From Subtercola boreus (GTDB taxonomy: Bacteria; Actinomycetota; Actinomycetes; Actinomycetales; Microbacteriaceae): 64,000 bases of DNA. Location of the stretch: NCBI RefSeq assembly GCF_003399625.1, contig NZ_NBXA01000003.1, positions 62,001 through 126,000 of the forward strand. Reading direction: 5' to 3'. Below are positions 1-8,825 of the stretch, piece by piece. Made by a program: the position numbers and the translations under genes. The first letter of the stretch is position 1. Each line of letters begins with the position of its first letter. The notes under the pieces were generated by a model. It did not search any database. It saw only the letters and a list, made by a program, of their open reading frames with translations, and was not told the DNA's origin.

Positions 1-279
1 GTACTGCGAGATGTCGCTCCAGCCCACCTCCTGGCGGTTCTGGTCGTAGAACGAGGCCAGGAGGGTGCGGTTGCCGGCGGCGTCCTGAGCGTAGATGCTC
101 GACGTCTGCGAGAGGGTGTCGGGCTTGATGTAGTCGGGGAGATCGTCGAACGCCTCGAGCGAGGAGCCCACAGCGATACCGCCCAGGGCCACCGCCGGAG
201 TGAACATCGCCGTCACCAATACGCCGGCCAGCGCACTCGCGACCACCAACCCCAGCACCGCTCGAACCCTGCCGACCAC
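1..279 (-). CDS. Penicillin-binding protein, N-terminal fragment (transglycosylase/transpeptidase type)
   Basis: This is the first 93 residues of a minus-strand gene that runs off the left edge. It starts at GTG (277-279), with AGGGAGGT about 4 bases upstream. One hydrophobic signal-anchor helix spans roughly residues 5-36. After it comes a stretch containing LPDYIKPDTLSQTSSIYA and a partner segment ending in EVGWSDISQY, which resembles the segment before the glycosyltransferase (GT51) domain of class A PBPs in Microbacteriaceae. Such enzymes polymerise and cross-link peptidoglycan outside the membrane. The catalytic domains are outside the window, so the family call rests on the linker segment only. 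Confidence 0.7.
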   Translation of the reverse strand, partial: MVGRVRAVLGLVVASALAGVLVTAMFTPAVALGGIAVGSSLEAFDDLPDYIKPDTLSQTSSIYAQDAAGNRTLLASFYDQNRQEVGWSDISQY

Positions 280-496
280 GTGACCTCCCTCTGCCCCGCC
301 GCGTCGGCCGGGCCACGACAGCGTAGGTCGGCCACCTGTCGAATCATGATGAGGAGGCTGCGATTTCGCCGCGAACGTCAGGCGCAGGCCGACCTCTCAC
401 CTTCGTGCGTTCTCAGACGAGCGCTCAGGGGGAACGCCGCCTGAGGATGGTGACAGACGCTTCGGCGTAGCCTTGGAGCATCTCGAAAGGATGACC
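280..496. other. Intergenic region between divergent PBP and aldo/keto reductase genes
   Basis: This gap of 217 bases should hold the two divergent promoters. The PBP ribosome-binding site lies at its left edge and GAAAGG (485-490) serves the reductase at its right edge. I saw no convincing -35/-10 pair, no operator palindrome and no RNA gene. Confidence 0.4.
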
Positions 497-1441
497 ATGA
501 CCCGCATCGGTTCCAGTGACCTCGACGTCTTTCCCCTCTCCCTCGGCGGCAATGTGTTCGGCTGGACGGCCGACCGGGACGCCTCCTTCGACATCCTCGA
601 TGCCTACACCGCGGCGGGCGGCGACTTCATCGACACGGCCGACTCCTACTCGGCATTCGCGGCCGGCAACCACGGCGGGGAATCCGAGACGATCATCGGC
701 GAGTGGATGACCTCCCGCGGCAACCGTTCCGAGGTCGTCGTGGCAACGAAGGTCAGCCGCCACCCCGACTTCCTGGGCCTGGCGGGAGCGAACATCCTCG
801 CCGCCGCCGACGCCTCGCTCGGCCGACTGCAGACCGACGTCATCGACCTGTACTTCGCGCACTTCGACGACGAGGAGACCCCCCTCGAAGAGACCGCGGG
901 GGCCTTCGACGAACTGGTGAAAGCCGGCAAGGTGCGCTTCATCGCGCTCTCGAACTACTCGCCCGAGCGCATCGAGGAGTACTTCGCCGTCGCCCGCGCG
1001 AACGGTTTCGTGCTGCCCGTGGCTCTGCAGCCGCACTACAACCTGGTGCACCGCAACGACTTCGAGGACACCCTGGCGCCGATCGCCGAGCGGGAGAACC
1101 TCGGCGTCGTCCCGTATTACGCGCTCGCCAGCGGCTTCCTCACCGGAAAGTACCGCTCCACGGACGACCTCGGCGACTCCCCTCGTGCGTCGGGCGCCGC
1201 GAAGTTCGTGACGCCCCAGGGCCTCGCCATCATCGATGCCCTCGACGAGATCGGCCGGGCCCACGGCGTGAGTATCACGACCACCGCTCTCGCCTGGCTG
1301 CTCGCCAAGCCCACCGTCGTCGCGCCCATCGCCAGCGCTTCGAAGCTGTCCCAGGTCGCGGATCTCGTCGCTGTCGCGAACGTCACCCTCGCCCCCGACG
1401 AGGTGGCGAAGCTCGACGCGGTCAGCGCCTGGAACGGCTAA
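497..1441 (+). CDS. Aldo/keto reductase
   Basis: A 314-residue NAD(P)H-dependent oxidoreductase of the AKR superfamily, which reduces aldehydes and ketones in the cytoplasm. The (alpha/beta)8-barrel signatures are in order: GGDFIDTADSY supplies the catalytic Asp and Tyr, VVVATKVS the Lys, and FAHFDDE the His. The C-terminal part carries the cofactor-binding loop (PIASASKLSQV). I chose ATG 497 because GAAAGG ends 6 bases before it. The ATG at 491 directly abuts that motif, and starts further upstream have no ribosome-binding site. The gene stands alone between the PBP gene and the glycerol regulon. The substrate cannot be inferred. Confidence 0.9.
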   Translation: MTRIGSSDLDVFPLSLGGNVFGWTADRDASFDILDAYTAAGGDFIDTADSYSAFAAGNHGGESETIIGEWMTSRGNRSEVVVATKVSRHPDFLGLAGANILAAADASLGRLQTDVIDLYFAHFDDEETPLEETAGAFDELVKAGKVRFIALSNYSPERIEEYFAVARANGFVLPVALQPHYNLVHRNDFEDTLAPIAERENLGVVPYYALASGFLTGKYRSTDDLGDSPRASGAAKFVTPQGLAIIDALDEIGRAHGVSITTTALAWLLAKPTVVAPIASASKLSQVADLVAVANVTLAPDEVAKLDAVSAWNG

Positions 1442-1446
1442 CCCGA

Positions 1447-1488
1447 CTGGCGCGACTGATCCGGCTGATCCGGCTGGCGTGGCTAATC
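1447..1488. repeat. Imperfect 9-bp tandem repeat (CTGATCCGG-like)
   Basis: About four and a half imperfect 9-base units (CTGGCGCGA, CTGATCCGG, CTGATCCGG, CTGGCGTGG) fill the gap between the reductase stop and the regulator stop. The unit resembles the 9-base units at 24182-24235 and those inside purQ. Confidence 0.5.
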
Positions 1489-2460
1489 GTCGAGCAGGCC
1501 GTGCACCGTGGCCTCGTCGACGATCAGGTCGGTGATCAGGTGCGCGGCCAGCGCGCCGCGGAGGGCGGGCATCCGGGACTTGCCGGAGACCACGCAGACG
1601 CGCCTCGACACCCGGGCCAGTTGGTCAAGCGGCGGTCCGCTCGACCGGAGGTTCATCGGAACGTCGGCGCTCGATCCGTCGGAGCGGTAGAACACCGTCG
1701 CCACATCGCCGACGACATGCGACGCATTCAGGCTCTGGAAGTCCTGCTCATCGAGGTAACCACTCGTGTACACGTGCCCCGGCACGTCTGACAGCGGGGT
1801 TCCGAGGCCGAAGAGCGCGACATCCATCCGCTTCTGGATGTCGAGCACCCGCCGGATGCTGCGTTCCCGCCAGAGCACCTGCTTCGTCGCCGGGTCATCG
1901 AAGAACGCCGGCACCGGGAACTGCTGGACGTACGCGCCGTAGGCCGCACCGAACCTCGACATGATCTCGCTGGCGTACACGATGCCCGTCGTCCGCGTGT
2001 TCGCGGCACCGTTCAGCTGCACGATCTGGGAATTGTGGGTGACCTTCGGCTGCAGGTGGCGGCTGACCGCGCTCATCGTGCTGCCCCAGGCGATGCCCAT
2101 CGTCATGTTGGAGTCGAAGTACTGGTTCAGGATGCGCGCCGCCGACATCCCCACCCGCTCGAGGCGGTCCACTTCATTGGCCGAATCGGGTACCGGCACG
2201 ACGTGCACCGTGACGTGGTGCTTGTCCTGGATGCGCTGCAGCGCCGTCGAGATGCGTTCCGCCGGCGTCTTCACCTGGATCTCCACCAGCCCCGCCTCGC
2301 GGGCGTAGCTGATGAGGCGCGACACCGACGAACGGGAGGTGTGGAGCTCGGCGGCGATGGCCTCCATCGTCAGATCCTGCATGTAGTAGAGGTGAGCGGC
2401 GCGGAGAGCGTCACGCACCCTCTCGCTGGGTGCCGGATGCTCGGTCACTGGTGCTCTCAT
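1483..2460 (-). CDS. SorC/DeoR-type sugar-binding transcriptional regulator of the glycerol genes
   Basis: A 325-residue regulator. An N-terminal helix-turn-helix (about residues 20-60, with TMEAIAAELHTSRSSVSRLI) precedes a C-terminal SorC-type sugar-phosphate-binding domain, where YASEIMSRFG and GLGTPLSDVPG fit the effector pocket. The start is ATG 2460, preceded by GGGAGGG. The gene is divergent from glpD, and a perfect palindrome (2479-2494) lies between them. The same palindrome recurs before glpF. This makes it the likely local regulator of glycerol uptake and oxidation, with glycerol 3-phosphate as an inferred effector. The operators sit near -50 of plausible promoters, so activation is as likely as repression. 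Confidence 0.85.
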   Translation of the reverse strand: MRAPVTEHPAPSERVRDALRAAHLYYMQDLTMEAIAAELHTSRSSVSRLISYAREAGLVEIQVKTPAERISTALQRIQDKHHVTVHVVPVPDSANEVDRLERVGMSAARILNQYFDSNMTMGIAWGSTMSAVSRHLQPKVTHNSQIVQLNGAANTRTTGIVYASEIMSRFGAAYGAYVQQFPVPAFFDDPATKQVLWRERSIRRVLDIQKRMDVALFGLGTPLSDVPGHVYTSGYLDEQDFQSLNASHVVGDVATVFYRSDGSSADVPMNLRSSGPPLDQLARVSRRVCVVSGKSRMPALRGALAAHLITDLIVDEATVHGLLDD

Positions 2461-2478
2461 CGTGAGCCCTCCCTCGGT

Positions 2479-2494
2479 TTGCACAGATGTGCAA
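2479..2494. promoter_or_regulatory. Palindromic operator between the SorC regulator and glpD
   Basis: TTGCACAGATGTGCAA is a perfect palindrome with 7-base arms around GA. It shares TGCACRGATGTGCA with 4410-4425 before glpF. A weaker TTGCGC/GTGCAA pair follows at 2546-2559. Binding by the adjacent SorC protein is inferred. Confidence 0.75.
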
Positions 2495-2499
2495 CTACC

Positions 2500-2528
2500 T
2501 TGACCATTCGTGTCACAGTTCTCAGTAT
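2500..2528 (+). promoter_or_regulatory. Candidate glpD promoter
   Basis: TTGACC (2500-2505) is followed after 17 bases by CAGTAT (2523-2528). The operator centre would then lie near -48, a typical activator position. The -10 match is weak. Confidence 0.4.
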
Positions 2529-2588
2529 GTATTGAGTCACACGGATTGCGCGGGTGCAACCTGGGACTTACACGAAGGCGAGTGAACA

Positions 2589-4364
2589 GTGACTGACAAC
2601 ACCTCTGAAACCGCAGCGACCACCGGGCTCCGCAGCGACGTTCAGGCAATCCTCGACCGCCCCTCTGCGGAGGTCCTGGTCATCGGCGGCGGCATCAACG
2701 GCGTCGGCACGTTCCGCGACCTGGCGCTCCAGGGCGTCGACGTGATGCTCATCGAGCGCGCCGACTACGTCTCCGGCGCATCGGCAGCCTCCAGCCACAT
2801 GATCCACGGTGGCGTGCGCTACCTCGAGAACGGCGAGTTCCGGCTCGTGCGTGAGTCGGTGCAAGAGCGCAACCGGCTGCTGCGCCTCGCGCCCCACTAC
2901 GTGAAGCCGCTTCCGACGACCATCCCGATCTTCTCCACCTTCTCGGGCATCCTCTCCGCTCCCCTCCGGCTGCTGACCCACAAGCCGGGCGGCAAGACGA
3001 AGGAGCGCGGCGCGCTGCTCATCAAGCTGGGCCTCACCGGCTACGACTCCTTCTCGCGCGACGGCGGCACTGTGCCCCGCCACGAGTTCAAGGGCCACAA
3101 GAAGACCATGCAGAAGTTCCCGAAGCTGCGGGACACGGTCAAATACACCGCGCGCTACTACGACGCGGCAGTCGAAAACCCCGAGCGTCTCGCCCTCGAC
3201 ATCGTCGGCGACGGCATCGTGGCCGGTAAGGACAGGGCCCGCCAGGCCAACTACGTCGAGGCGATCGGATCTTCAGCCGGCGGCGTGGTTCTCCGCGACA
3301 ACGTCAGCGGTACCGAGTTCACCGTCAAGGCGGATGTCGTGGTCAACACCTCCGGCCCCTGGACCGACCTCACCAACGCCTCCCTCGGCAAGACCACCAG
3401 CTTCATGGGTGGCACCAAGGGCTCGCACATCGTGCTGGACAACCCCGAGCTCTACGACGCCTGCGCCGGGGGCGAGATGTTCTTCGAGAACAACGACGGC
3501 CGCATCGTGCTGATCTACCCGCTGAACGGTCGCGTTCTCGTCGGTACCACCGACATCGAGGCCGACCCGTCGAAGCCCGCGGTCTGCACAGAGGAGGAGG
3601 TCGACTACTTCTTCGAGCTGGTCTCGCACGTTTTCCCAACCATCGAGATCGATCGCTCGCAGATCGTCTTCCGGTACTCGGGCATCCGCCCCCTGCCGAG
3701 GCACGACGACACCGCCCCCGGCTTCGTCTCCCGCGACTACCGCATCGAGCAGACCGTCTTCGCCGGCGACAAGAAGACGCCGATGCTGAGCCTGGTCGGC
3801 GGCAAGTGGACCACCTGGAGAGCCCTCGCCGAGCACCTCACCAACGAGACGCTCGCGCTGCTGAAGAAGACCCGGTCAGTGAGCACCGAGAACCTGCAGA
3901 TCGGCGGCGGAGTCGACTTCCCGACCACCGATTCGGCTGTCCGCTCCTGGGTCACGGCTCACGCCGACGGCCTGGCGCCGGCCCGCGCCACCCAGTTGCT
4001 GAAGCGCTACGGCACCAAGGCGACCGAGCTGATCGCGGCCATCGCGTCGTCGAGCGACGACAAGCCGCTCGTCTCGCTGCCCGAGTACAGCACGGCGGAA
4101 CTCGACTACCTCATCGGTTCCGAGTACGTCGTGCACCTGACCGATGTGGTTCTCCGACGCACCATCGTCGCGTTCGTCGGCGGGCTGACCCAGCCCGTGT
4201 TCGACGAGCTCAGCGAGATCGTCGGCGCGAAGCTCGGTTGGTCGGCCCAGCAGCTGGCCGACGAGCGGAAGCTCGCCGCAGAGAACCTCTCGTTCTTCCA
4301 CGGCCTGACGCTCGACGCGGCGGTTCCCGCCAGCGTCGCCGAAACGGTCGCGGCAGCGAAGTAG
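2589..4364 (+). CDS. glpD: Glycerol-3-phosphate dehydrogenase (FAD-dependent)
   Basis: A 591-residue flavoenzyme that oxidises sn-glycerol 3-phosphate to dihydroxyacetone phosphate at the membrane and passes electrons to the quinone pool. An N-terminal FAD dinucleotide fold is visible (VLVIGGGINGVGTFRDLA, residues 29-46). Other family segments are SSHMIHGGVRYLE, the VNTSGPW motif, and a C-terminal DAO-associated domain with ELDYLIGSEYVVHLTDVVLRR. The start is GTG 2589, with GAAGG about 11 bases upstream. Together with glpF and glpK downstream it completes entry of glycerol into glycolysis. The divergent regulator and shared operators point to substrate control. Confidence 0.95.
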   Translation: MTDNTSETAATTGLRSDVQAILDRPSAEVLVIGGGINGVGTFRDLALQGVDVMLIERADYVSGASAASSHMIHGGVRYLENGEFRLVRESVQERNRLLRLAPHYVKPLPTTIPIFSTFSGILSAPLRLLTHKPGGKTKERGALLIKLGLTGYDSFSRDGGTVPRHEFKGHKKTMQKFPKLRDTVKYTARYYDAAVENPERLALDIVGDGIVAGKDRARQANYVEAIGSSAGGVVLRDNVSGTEFTVKADVVVNTSGPWTDLTNASLGKTTSFMGGTKGSHIVLDNPELYDACAGGEMFFENNDGRIVLIYPLNGRVLVGTTDIEADPSKPAVCTEEEVDYFFELVSHVFPTIEIDRSQIVFRYSGIRPLPRHDDTAPGFVSRDYRIEQTVFAGDKKTPMLSLVGGKWTTWRALAEHLTNETLALLKKTRSVSTENLQIGGGVDFPTTDSAVRSWVTAHADGLAPARATQLLKRYGTKATELIAAIASSSDDKPLVSLPEYSTAELDYLIGSEYVVHLTDVVLRRTIVAFVGGLTQPVFDELSEIVGAKLGWSAQQLADERKLAAENLSFFHGLTLDAAVPASVAETVAAAK

Positions 4365-4409
4365 CGTCGTTGGCCGCCTCCCCGGCGGCCGACGACACAG
4401 CACGGAATT

Positions 4410-4425
4410 ATGCACGGATGTGCAT
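4410..4425. promoter_or_regulatory. Palindromic operator upstream of glpF-glpK
   Basis: ATGCACGGATGTGCAT, extended by T and A on either side, matches the operator before glpD. Its centre is near -54 of the candidate glpF promoter, which suggests activation by the SorC-type regulator. Confidence 0.7.
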
Positions 4426-4435
4426 ACACAACGTC

Positions 4436-4465
4436 TTGTTCGCGAGACGCGGTCGGCGCTAGGTT
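4436..4465 (+). promoter_or_regulatory. Candidate glpF-glpK promoter
   Basis: TTGTTC (4436-4441), 18 bases, then TAGGTT (4460-4465). Transcription would begin near 4472 and give a leader of about 70 bases before the glpF start. Confidence 0.45.
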
Positions 4466-4539
4466 TCAATCGGCTCCGATACGCGCCTCGCGCTCGAGGC
4501 ACACCCAACGTGGCGAAGTCGCCCAAAAGAAAGGTCAAC

Positions 4540-5307
4540 GTGGATCATCTCGGTACAGATTTCCTCTCGGAGCTGGTGGGTACTGCCCTCCTCGTGCTCC
4601 TCGGCACTGGCGTCGTCGCCAACGTCGCCCTCACGAAGTCGAAGGGCTTCAACGGGGGCACCCTGATGGTCAACATCGGCTGGGGCCTCGCGGTCTTCGC
4701 CGGTGTCATCGTCTCCTACGCCTCCGGGGCGCACCTCAACCCGGCTGTGACCCTCGGTCTCTGGGCGAACGGCGCCACCCACTTCGGTGGCGCGACCACC
4801 CAGGTCGACGTGAACGCGCTGTCGATCCTCGCCTACATCGCCGCACAGCTCATCGGTGCGATCATCGGTGCCGTCTTCACGTGGCTCGCCTACAAGCAGC
4901 ACTTCGACGAAGAGCCTGAGCCTGCCAACAAGCTGGGCGTGTTCTCGACGGGTCCGTCCATCCGTTCCTACGGCTGGAACCTCGTCACCGAGATCATCGG
5001 CACCTTCGTGCTGGTCTTCGTCGTCATCGGCTTCTCCCGCAACACCGGCGGCGGCGGACTCGACGCTCTCGGTGCCCTTCCCGTGGCCCTGCTCGTGATC
5101 GGCATCGGCGCCTCCCTCGGTGGCCCGACCGGCTACGCCATCAACCCGGCTCGTGACCTCGGCCCCCGCATCGCGCACTTCCTTCTGCCGATCAAGGGCA
5201 AGGGCAGTTCCGACTGGTCGTACTCCTGGGTTCCCGTTGTGGGCCCGATCATCGGTGGCATCCTGGCCGGCCTCCTGGCCATCCCGCTGCTGCCGATCCT
5301 GACCTGA
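4540..5307 (+). CDS. glpF: Glycerol facilitator (MIP/aquaporin family)
   Basis: A 255-residue six-helix channel for passive glycerol entry. Both NPA pore loops are present, as AHLNPAVTLG and YAINPARDLGPR. The Asp after the second NPA is typical of glycerol facilitators rather than water-selective aquaporins. The start is GTG 4540, with AAAGG 5 bases upstream. Earlier in-frame starts would add a charged tail unlike the family. The gene lies 37 bases before glpK and probably shares its transcript. Import followed by immediate phosphorylation traps glycerol in the cell. Confidence 0.93.
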   Translation: MDHLGTDFLSELVGTALLVLLGTGVVANVALTKSKGFNGGTLMVNIGWGLAVFAGVIVSYASGAHLNPAVTLGLWANGATHFGGATTQVDVNALSILAYIAAQLIGAIIGAVFTWLAYKQHFDEEPEPANKLGVFSTGPSIRSYGWNLVTEIIGTFVLVFVVIGFSRNTGGGGLDALGALPVALLVIGIGASLGGPTGYAINPARDLGPRIAHFLLPIKGKGSSDWSYSWVPVVGPIIGGILAGLLAIPLLPILT

Positions 5308-5344
5308 CGCTTTCCAGAACTACGAAACTACAAAGGAGTAACGA

Positions 5345-6865
5345 ATGAGCGAGCAGTATGTCATCGCCATCGACCAGGGAACCACCTCGTCGCGTGCCAT
5401 CATCTTCAACCATGAGGGTGGAATCGTCTCGACGGGCCAGAAGGAGCACGAGCAGATCTTCCCGAAGGCGGGCTGGGTCGAGCACAACCCCAAGGAGATC
5501 TGGGACAACGTCCGCGAGGTCATCGGCCAGGCCCTCTCGAAGGCCAACCTGACCCGCCACGACATCGTGTCGATCGGTATCACCAACCAGCGCGAGACCG
5601 CTGTGGTCTGGGACAAGAACACCGGCGAGCCCGTGTACAACGCCATCGTCTGGCAGGACACCCGCACGCAGTCGATCGTCGACCGCCTCGCAGGCTCCGA
5701 CGGTGTCGAGAAGTACAAGGACATCGTCGGCCTCCCCCTTTCGACCTACTTCGCCGGAACCAAGATCGTCTGGATCCTCGAGAACGTCGACGGGGCCCGC
5801 GAGCGTGCCGAGGCCGGAGACCTCATCTTCGGCACCACCGACACCTGGGTTCTCTGGAACCTGACCGGCGGCACCAACGGCGGCATCCACGTCACCGACG
5901 TCACGAACGCGTCCCGCACGATGTTCCTCGACCTCAAGACGCTCGAGTGGCGGGATGACATCCTCGCCGACTTCGGTGTGCCGAAGTCGATGCTCCCCAC
6001 CGTCAAGAGCTCTTCCGAGGTCTACGGCACCGCGAGCGACAACTCGCTGCTGCGTGAGGTGCCCATCGCGGGCATCCTCGGCGACCAGCAGGCCGCAACG
6101 TTCGGCCAGGCCGCCTACGACAAGGGTGAGGCGAAGAACACCTACGGCACCGGTAACTTCATCATCTTTAACACCGACACCGAGATCGTGAAGAGCGAGA
6201 ACGGCCTGCTGACGACGATCGGCTACAAGCTGGGCGACGGCGAGACGCACTACGCGCTCGAAGGCTCGATCGCTGTCACGGGTTCGCTCGTGCAGTGGCT
6301 GCGCGACAACCTCGGCATCATCAGCTCGGCCCCCGAGGTCGAGACGCTGGCGAAGACGGTCGAGGACAACGGTGGAGCGTACTTCGTGCCCGCGTTCTCC
6401 GGTCTGTTCGCCCCGCACTGGCGCTCGGATGCCCGTGGCGCCCTCGTGGGCCTCACGCGGTACGTCAACAAGGGTCACATCGCCCGGGCTGCGCTCGAAG
6501 CGATCGCCTTCCAGACCAAAGAGGTCATCGACGCGGTCAACGCCGACTCCGGCGTGCCGCTGACGGAGCTCAAGGTGGACGGTGGCGCCACCGCCAACGA
6601 CACCCTCCTGCAGTTCCAGGCAGACATCCTGGGCGTGCCCGTGGTGCGCCCGGTCGTCGCCGAGACGACCGCCTTGGGTGCCGCCTACGCCGCAGGGCTC
6701 GCGACCGGCTTCTGGGCCAACCTCGACGACCTCCGCGCCAACTGGCTCGAAGACAAGCGCTGGGAGCCCAACATGGACGAGGACGAGCGCGCGCGCCTCT
6801 ACCGCAACTGGAAGAAGGCCGTCACAAAGACCCTCGACTGGGTCGACGAAGACGTCCGCGAGTAG
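5345..6865 (+). CDS. glpK: Glycerol kinase
   Basis: A 506-residue FGGY-family kinase that converts glycerol and ATP to sn-glycerol 3-phosphate. The N-terminal phosphate-binding loop ([12 protein letters not shown], residues 8-19) is intact, as are VWQDTRT, the GDQQAA segment and the C-terminal [17 protein letters not shown] motif that binds ATP. The length matches the family norm. AAAGGAG lies just upstream of ATG 5345. It is the last gene of the glpF-glpK unit and is followed by a strong hairpin at 6888-6937. Confidence 0.97.
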   Translation: MSEQYVIAIDQGTTSSRAIIFNHEGGIVSTGQKEHEQIFPKAGWVEHNPKEIWDNVREVIGQALSKANLTRHDIVSIGITNQRETAVVWDKNTGEPVYNAIVWQDTRTQSIVDRLAGSDGVEKYKDIVGLPLSTYFAGTKIVWILENVDGARERAEAGDLIFGTTDTWVLWNLTGGTNGGIHVTDVTNASRTMFLDLKTLEWRDDILADFGVPKSMLPTVKSSSEVYGTASDNSLLREVPIAGILGDQQAATFGQAAYDKGEAKNTYGTGNFIIFNTDTEIVKSENGLLTTIGYKLGDGETHYALEGSIAVTGSLVQWLRDNLGIISSAPEVETLAKTVEDNGGAYFVPAFSGLFAPHWRSDARGALVGLTRYVNKGHIARAALEAIAFQTKEVIDAVNADSGVPLTELKVDGGATANDTLLQFQADILGVPVVRPVVAETTALGAAYAAGLATGFWANLDDLRANWLEDKRWEPNMDEDERARLYRNWKKAVTKTLDWVDEDVRE

Positions 6866-6887
6866 TCTCGCTTCCGTCTTCTGACGG

Positions 6888-6937
6888 GCACAGGAAAGAG
6901 GCGGGTACCCCTTCGGGTACCCGCCACTTTCCTGTGC
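6888..6937. terminator. Strong bidirectional hairpin terminator after glpK
   Basis: Outer arms GCACAGGAAAG and CTTTCCTGTGC enclose inner arms GGCGGGTACCC and GGGTACCCGCC around a TTCG loop. It lies between convergent genes and probably ends both transcripts. Confidence 0.85.
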
Positions 6938-7015
6938 TGCCTGCTGAGTGCGTCGCTTTGACTGCACATCAGGCCGTCACGACATCGAGCCGCGGTGGGC
7001 GGTTTCGGTCTTCCG

Positions 7016-8539
7016 TCAGCGAACCGAACGGCGCCGGCGCCTCTGCAACGACAGCATCATGGCCGCTCCACCGAGGAGCGCTGCCACGGCGAGTGCGACA
7101 GCCGAAGCGGGTTCGAATCCAGTACTCGCCAAGGTGCCCGCGGAACCACCAGAACGTCCCGTCGCCCCGGGTGGTGTTGTCGCAGTTCCGGGAGGCGTTG
7201 TTGCGGGCCCGGTGGGCGGAGGGGTGGCCGCCCCGCCCGCCGCGACAACAATGACGTAGTCGGCCCCGGCGACCGGATTCACACCGTTCCTCACGGTGAT
7301 TGTGAATGAGAATGTGCCCACGGTGGCCGGCTTGCCGGAGATGAGGCCTGTGGCCGGTTCGATACTCAACCCGTCTGGGAGCGAGCCTGCGGTGACTCTG
7401 AAGCTCGCGGGGGCCGGCTGGCCGGTCGCTGTCACCCGGTGTGAGTAAGGCACGCCGACTGTCGCACCGGATGGAGCTCCCGAACTGATCACCGGGCTGA
7501 CAGACTCACGCACCACGGTGGTCGGGCTGCCCGCGTCGAAGTCCGTTGCGTACACGGTTCCATCGACGCCCGACACAGCGAGATCCCTGGCGATGCTCGA
7601 ACCCGCCAGATCGACCGACTGGAGAATCTTCGCGGTCGCGCCGTCGAGAGAGAGAAGTGCTTCCCCCGAATCGGTGCAGATGAACGCCCGCCCGGTGCGC
7701 GGGTCGACAGCCAGGTTGCTGCCCACATCGCCCGTCGAGATGAAGCTCACCGTAGGCGGGGCCGAACTGGCCTTGATGACTGCCACGACGCTCGCCGCGG
7801 CGGCATCGTTCGAGACATACACGAGTTGCGTCTTCGGATCGACGGCGATCGACTGTGGTTTCGCAGCCACCTTCACGGCGACACCAACCTGCTTGCGTGT
7901 ATCGAGGTCGACCGTGAGAACGCTGGCATCGGTGAAGTCGGTGATGTAGGCCCGCCTGTGCGTCGAGTCGATGGCAATGTCGAGCATCGCCTTGGTCGGT
8001 ACCACAACCGGTGTGACCTCGACAGTCTTCGAGTCGCCGTCGATCACGGTGAGAGTGTTCGCCTTCGTTGTGATGTAGAGCTCGTTCTGCAGCGTGTCGA
8101 TGGCGATGTTCTGGGCACCGGCACCGACGGAGAGGGACTTCACCCCGCGAGTCCTTCCGTCGATGATCGACAGGGTGGCGTCGGAATTGAGAACGAACGC
8201 GTCGTGTGTCTGCGGATTCACGACGATCTCGGTCGGAGACGCGCCCACCGCCAGCGGCGCCCCGACGGGCTTGCCTGTCGAGGCATCGACCAGCGTGACG
8301 GCTCCCGCCGCCTGATCGACCAGGTAGAGCAACCCGGTCGAATCGTCGACGGCGATCAGGCGCCCACCGGTGGCGATGGTGCCGGCAACCACATACGGCC
8401 CCGTCGCAGCAGACACGGCGCCAGCGCCTGTCAGGACCAGGCAGGCTGCAAGACCGGCAGAACCGGCGGCGACGAGAAGTGCGGGCACACCGCGGTGGGC
8501 GCGCTGGGAGAGACGTCGTGAAGGGCGGAATTGTGACAT
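7016..8539 (-). CDS. Secreted beta-propeller/Ig-like surface protein with LASTG sorting signal
   Basis: A 507-residue exported protein. An Arg-rich N-terminus and hydrophobic signal peptide (to about residue 48) lead into a six- or seven-bladed propeller built from YVTN-like repeats (DDSTGLLYLVD, DTLQNELYIT, DPKTQLVYVS). A putative Ig fold follows (GVPYSHRVTATGQPAPASF...SGKPATVGTFSFTITV). Next is a Pro/Thr linker and then LASTG, a hydrophobic helix and an Arg-rich tail, which form a sortase signal of the LAXTG type. I chose ATG 8539 because it directly precedes the signal peptide. It is a plausible substrate of the class F sortase at 18958-19668 or of another sortase elsewhere. Its ligand is unknown. 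Confidence 0.8.
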   Translation of the reverse strand: MSQFRPSRRLSQRAHRGVPALLVAAGSAGLAACLVLTGAGAVSAATGPYVVAGTIATGGRLIAVDDSTGLLYLVDQAAGAVTLVDASTGKPVGAPLAVGASPTEIVVNPQTHDAFVLNSDATLSIIDGRTRGVKSLSVGAGAQNIAIDTLQNELYITTKANTLTVIDGDSKTVEVTPVVVPTKAMLDIAIDSTHRRAYITDFTDASVLTVDLDTRKQVGVAVKVAAKPQSIAVDPKTQLVYVSNDAAAASVVAVIKASSAPPTVSFISTGDVGSNLAVDPRTGRAFICTDSGEALLSLDGATAKILQSVDLAGSSIARDLAVSGVDGTVYATDFDAGSPTTVVRESVSPVISSGAPSGATVGVPYSHRVTATGQPAPASFRVTAGSLPDGLSIEPATGLISGKPATVGTFSFTITVRNGVNPVAGADYVIVVAAGGAATPPPTGPATTPPGTATTPPGATGRSGGSAGTLASTGFEPASAVALAVAALLGGAAMMLSLQRRRRRSVR

Positions 8540-8611
8540 GGCCACTACCGTAGATGACGAATCGTCACTTGTACAGCCAGAGGCTTTCATGCGCCTCTTT
8601 CGGGGCGGTGG

Positions 8612-8721
8612 ATGCTCGACTATGCCTCCGTCGAGATCGATGGCGCGAATCCCCGCGCGGTCTCGCCTTTGTGATCGTCACGGGGCACAGCTGCCCGGAT
8701 GCGTACGTGACCGTCGGCTGA
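8612..8721 (+). pseudogene. Possible small ORF with one frameshift, just before a terminator
   Basis: The ATG at 8612 opens MLDYASVEIDGANPRAVS with GC-rich third positions and then meets a stop. A one-base shift continues as AFVIVTGHSCPDAYVTVG and stops at 8719-8721, ten bases before the hairpin. The segment is not recognised. It could be a decayed small gene, a sequencing error or chance. Confidence 0.2.
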
Positions 8722-8730
8722 CGGTTTCGG

Positions 8731-8762
8731 GAGGGCGGGCATCCATTCGGGTGTCCGCCCTC
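8731..8762 (+). terminator. Hairpin terminator between divergent genes
   Basis: GAGGGCGGGCATCC pairs with GGGTGTCCGCCCTC around ATTC, with two G-U-compatible positions, and is followed by TCTTGCG. No annotated gene ends immediately upstream on the plus strand. Confidence 0.5.
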
Positions 8763-8825
8763 TTGCGTACCCGGGTGGGCACCGTGGCAGGATCGTGGGG
8801 CGGGGGGCAGACCACAGGAGAACGG

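Larger units (their letters stand above)
8540..8825. other. Divergent intergenic region with a terminator and a possible small broken ORF
   Basis: This gap of 286 bases lies between a minus-strand and a plus-strand gene, so both promoters are expected here. It also holds a terminator-like hairpin (8731-8762) and a coding-looking stretch at 8612-8721 that needs one frame shift. A terminator between divergent genes is odd unless a small plus-strand transcript ends there. Confidence 0.4.

Noticed and set aside
5249-6967. Long minus-strand open frame antisense to glpK
   Set aside because: Same reason; glpK has intact motifs and a ribosome-binding site.
8612-8721. tRNA or other structured RNA before the orphan terminator
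   Set aside because: No cloverleaf or known RNA motif could be built from the sequence.
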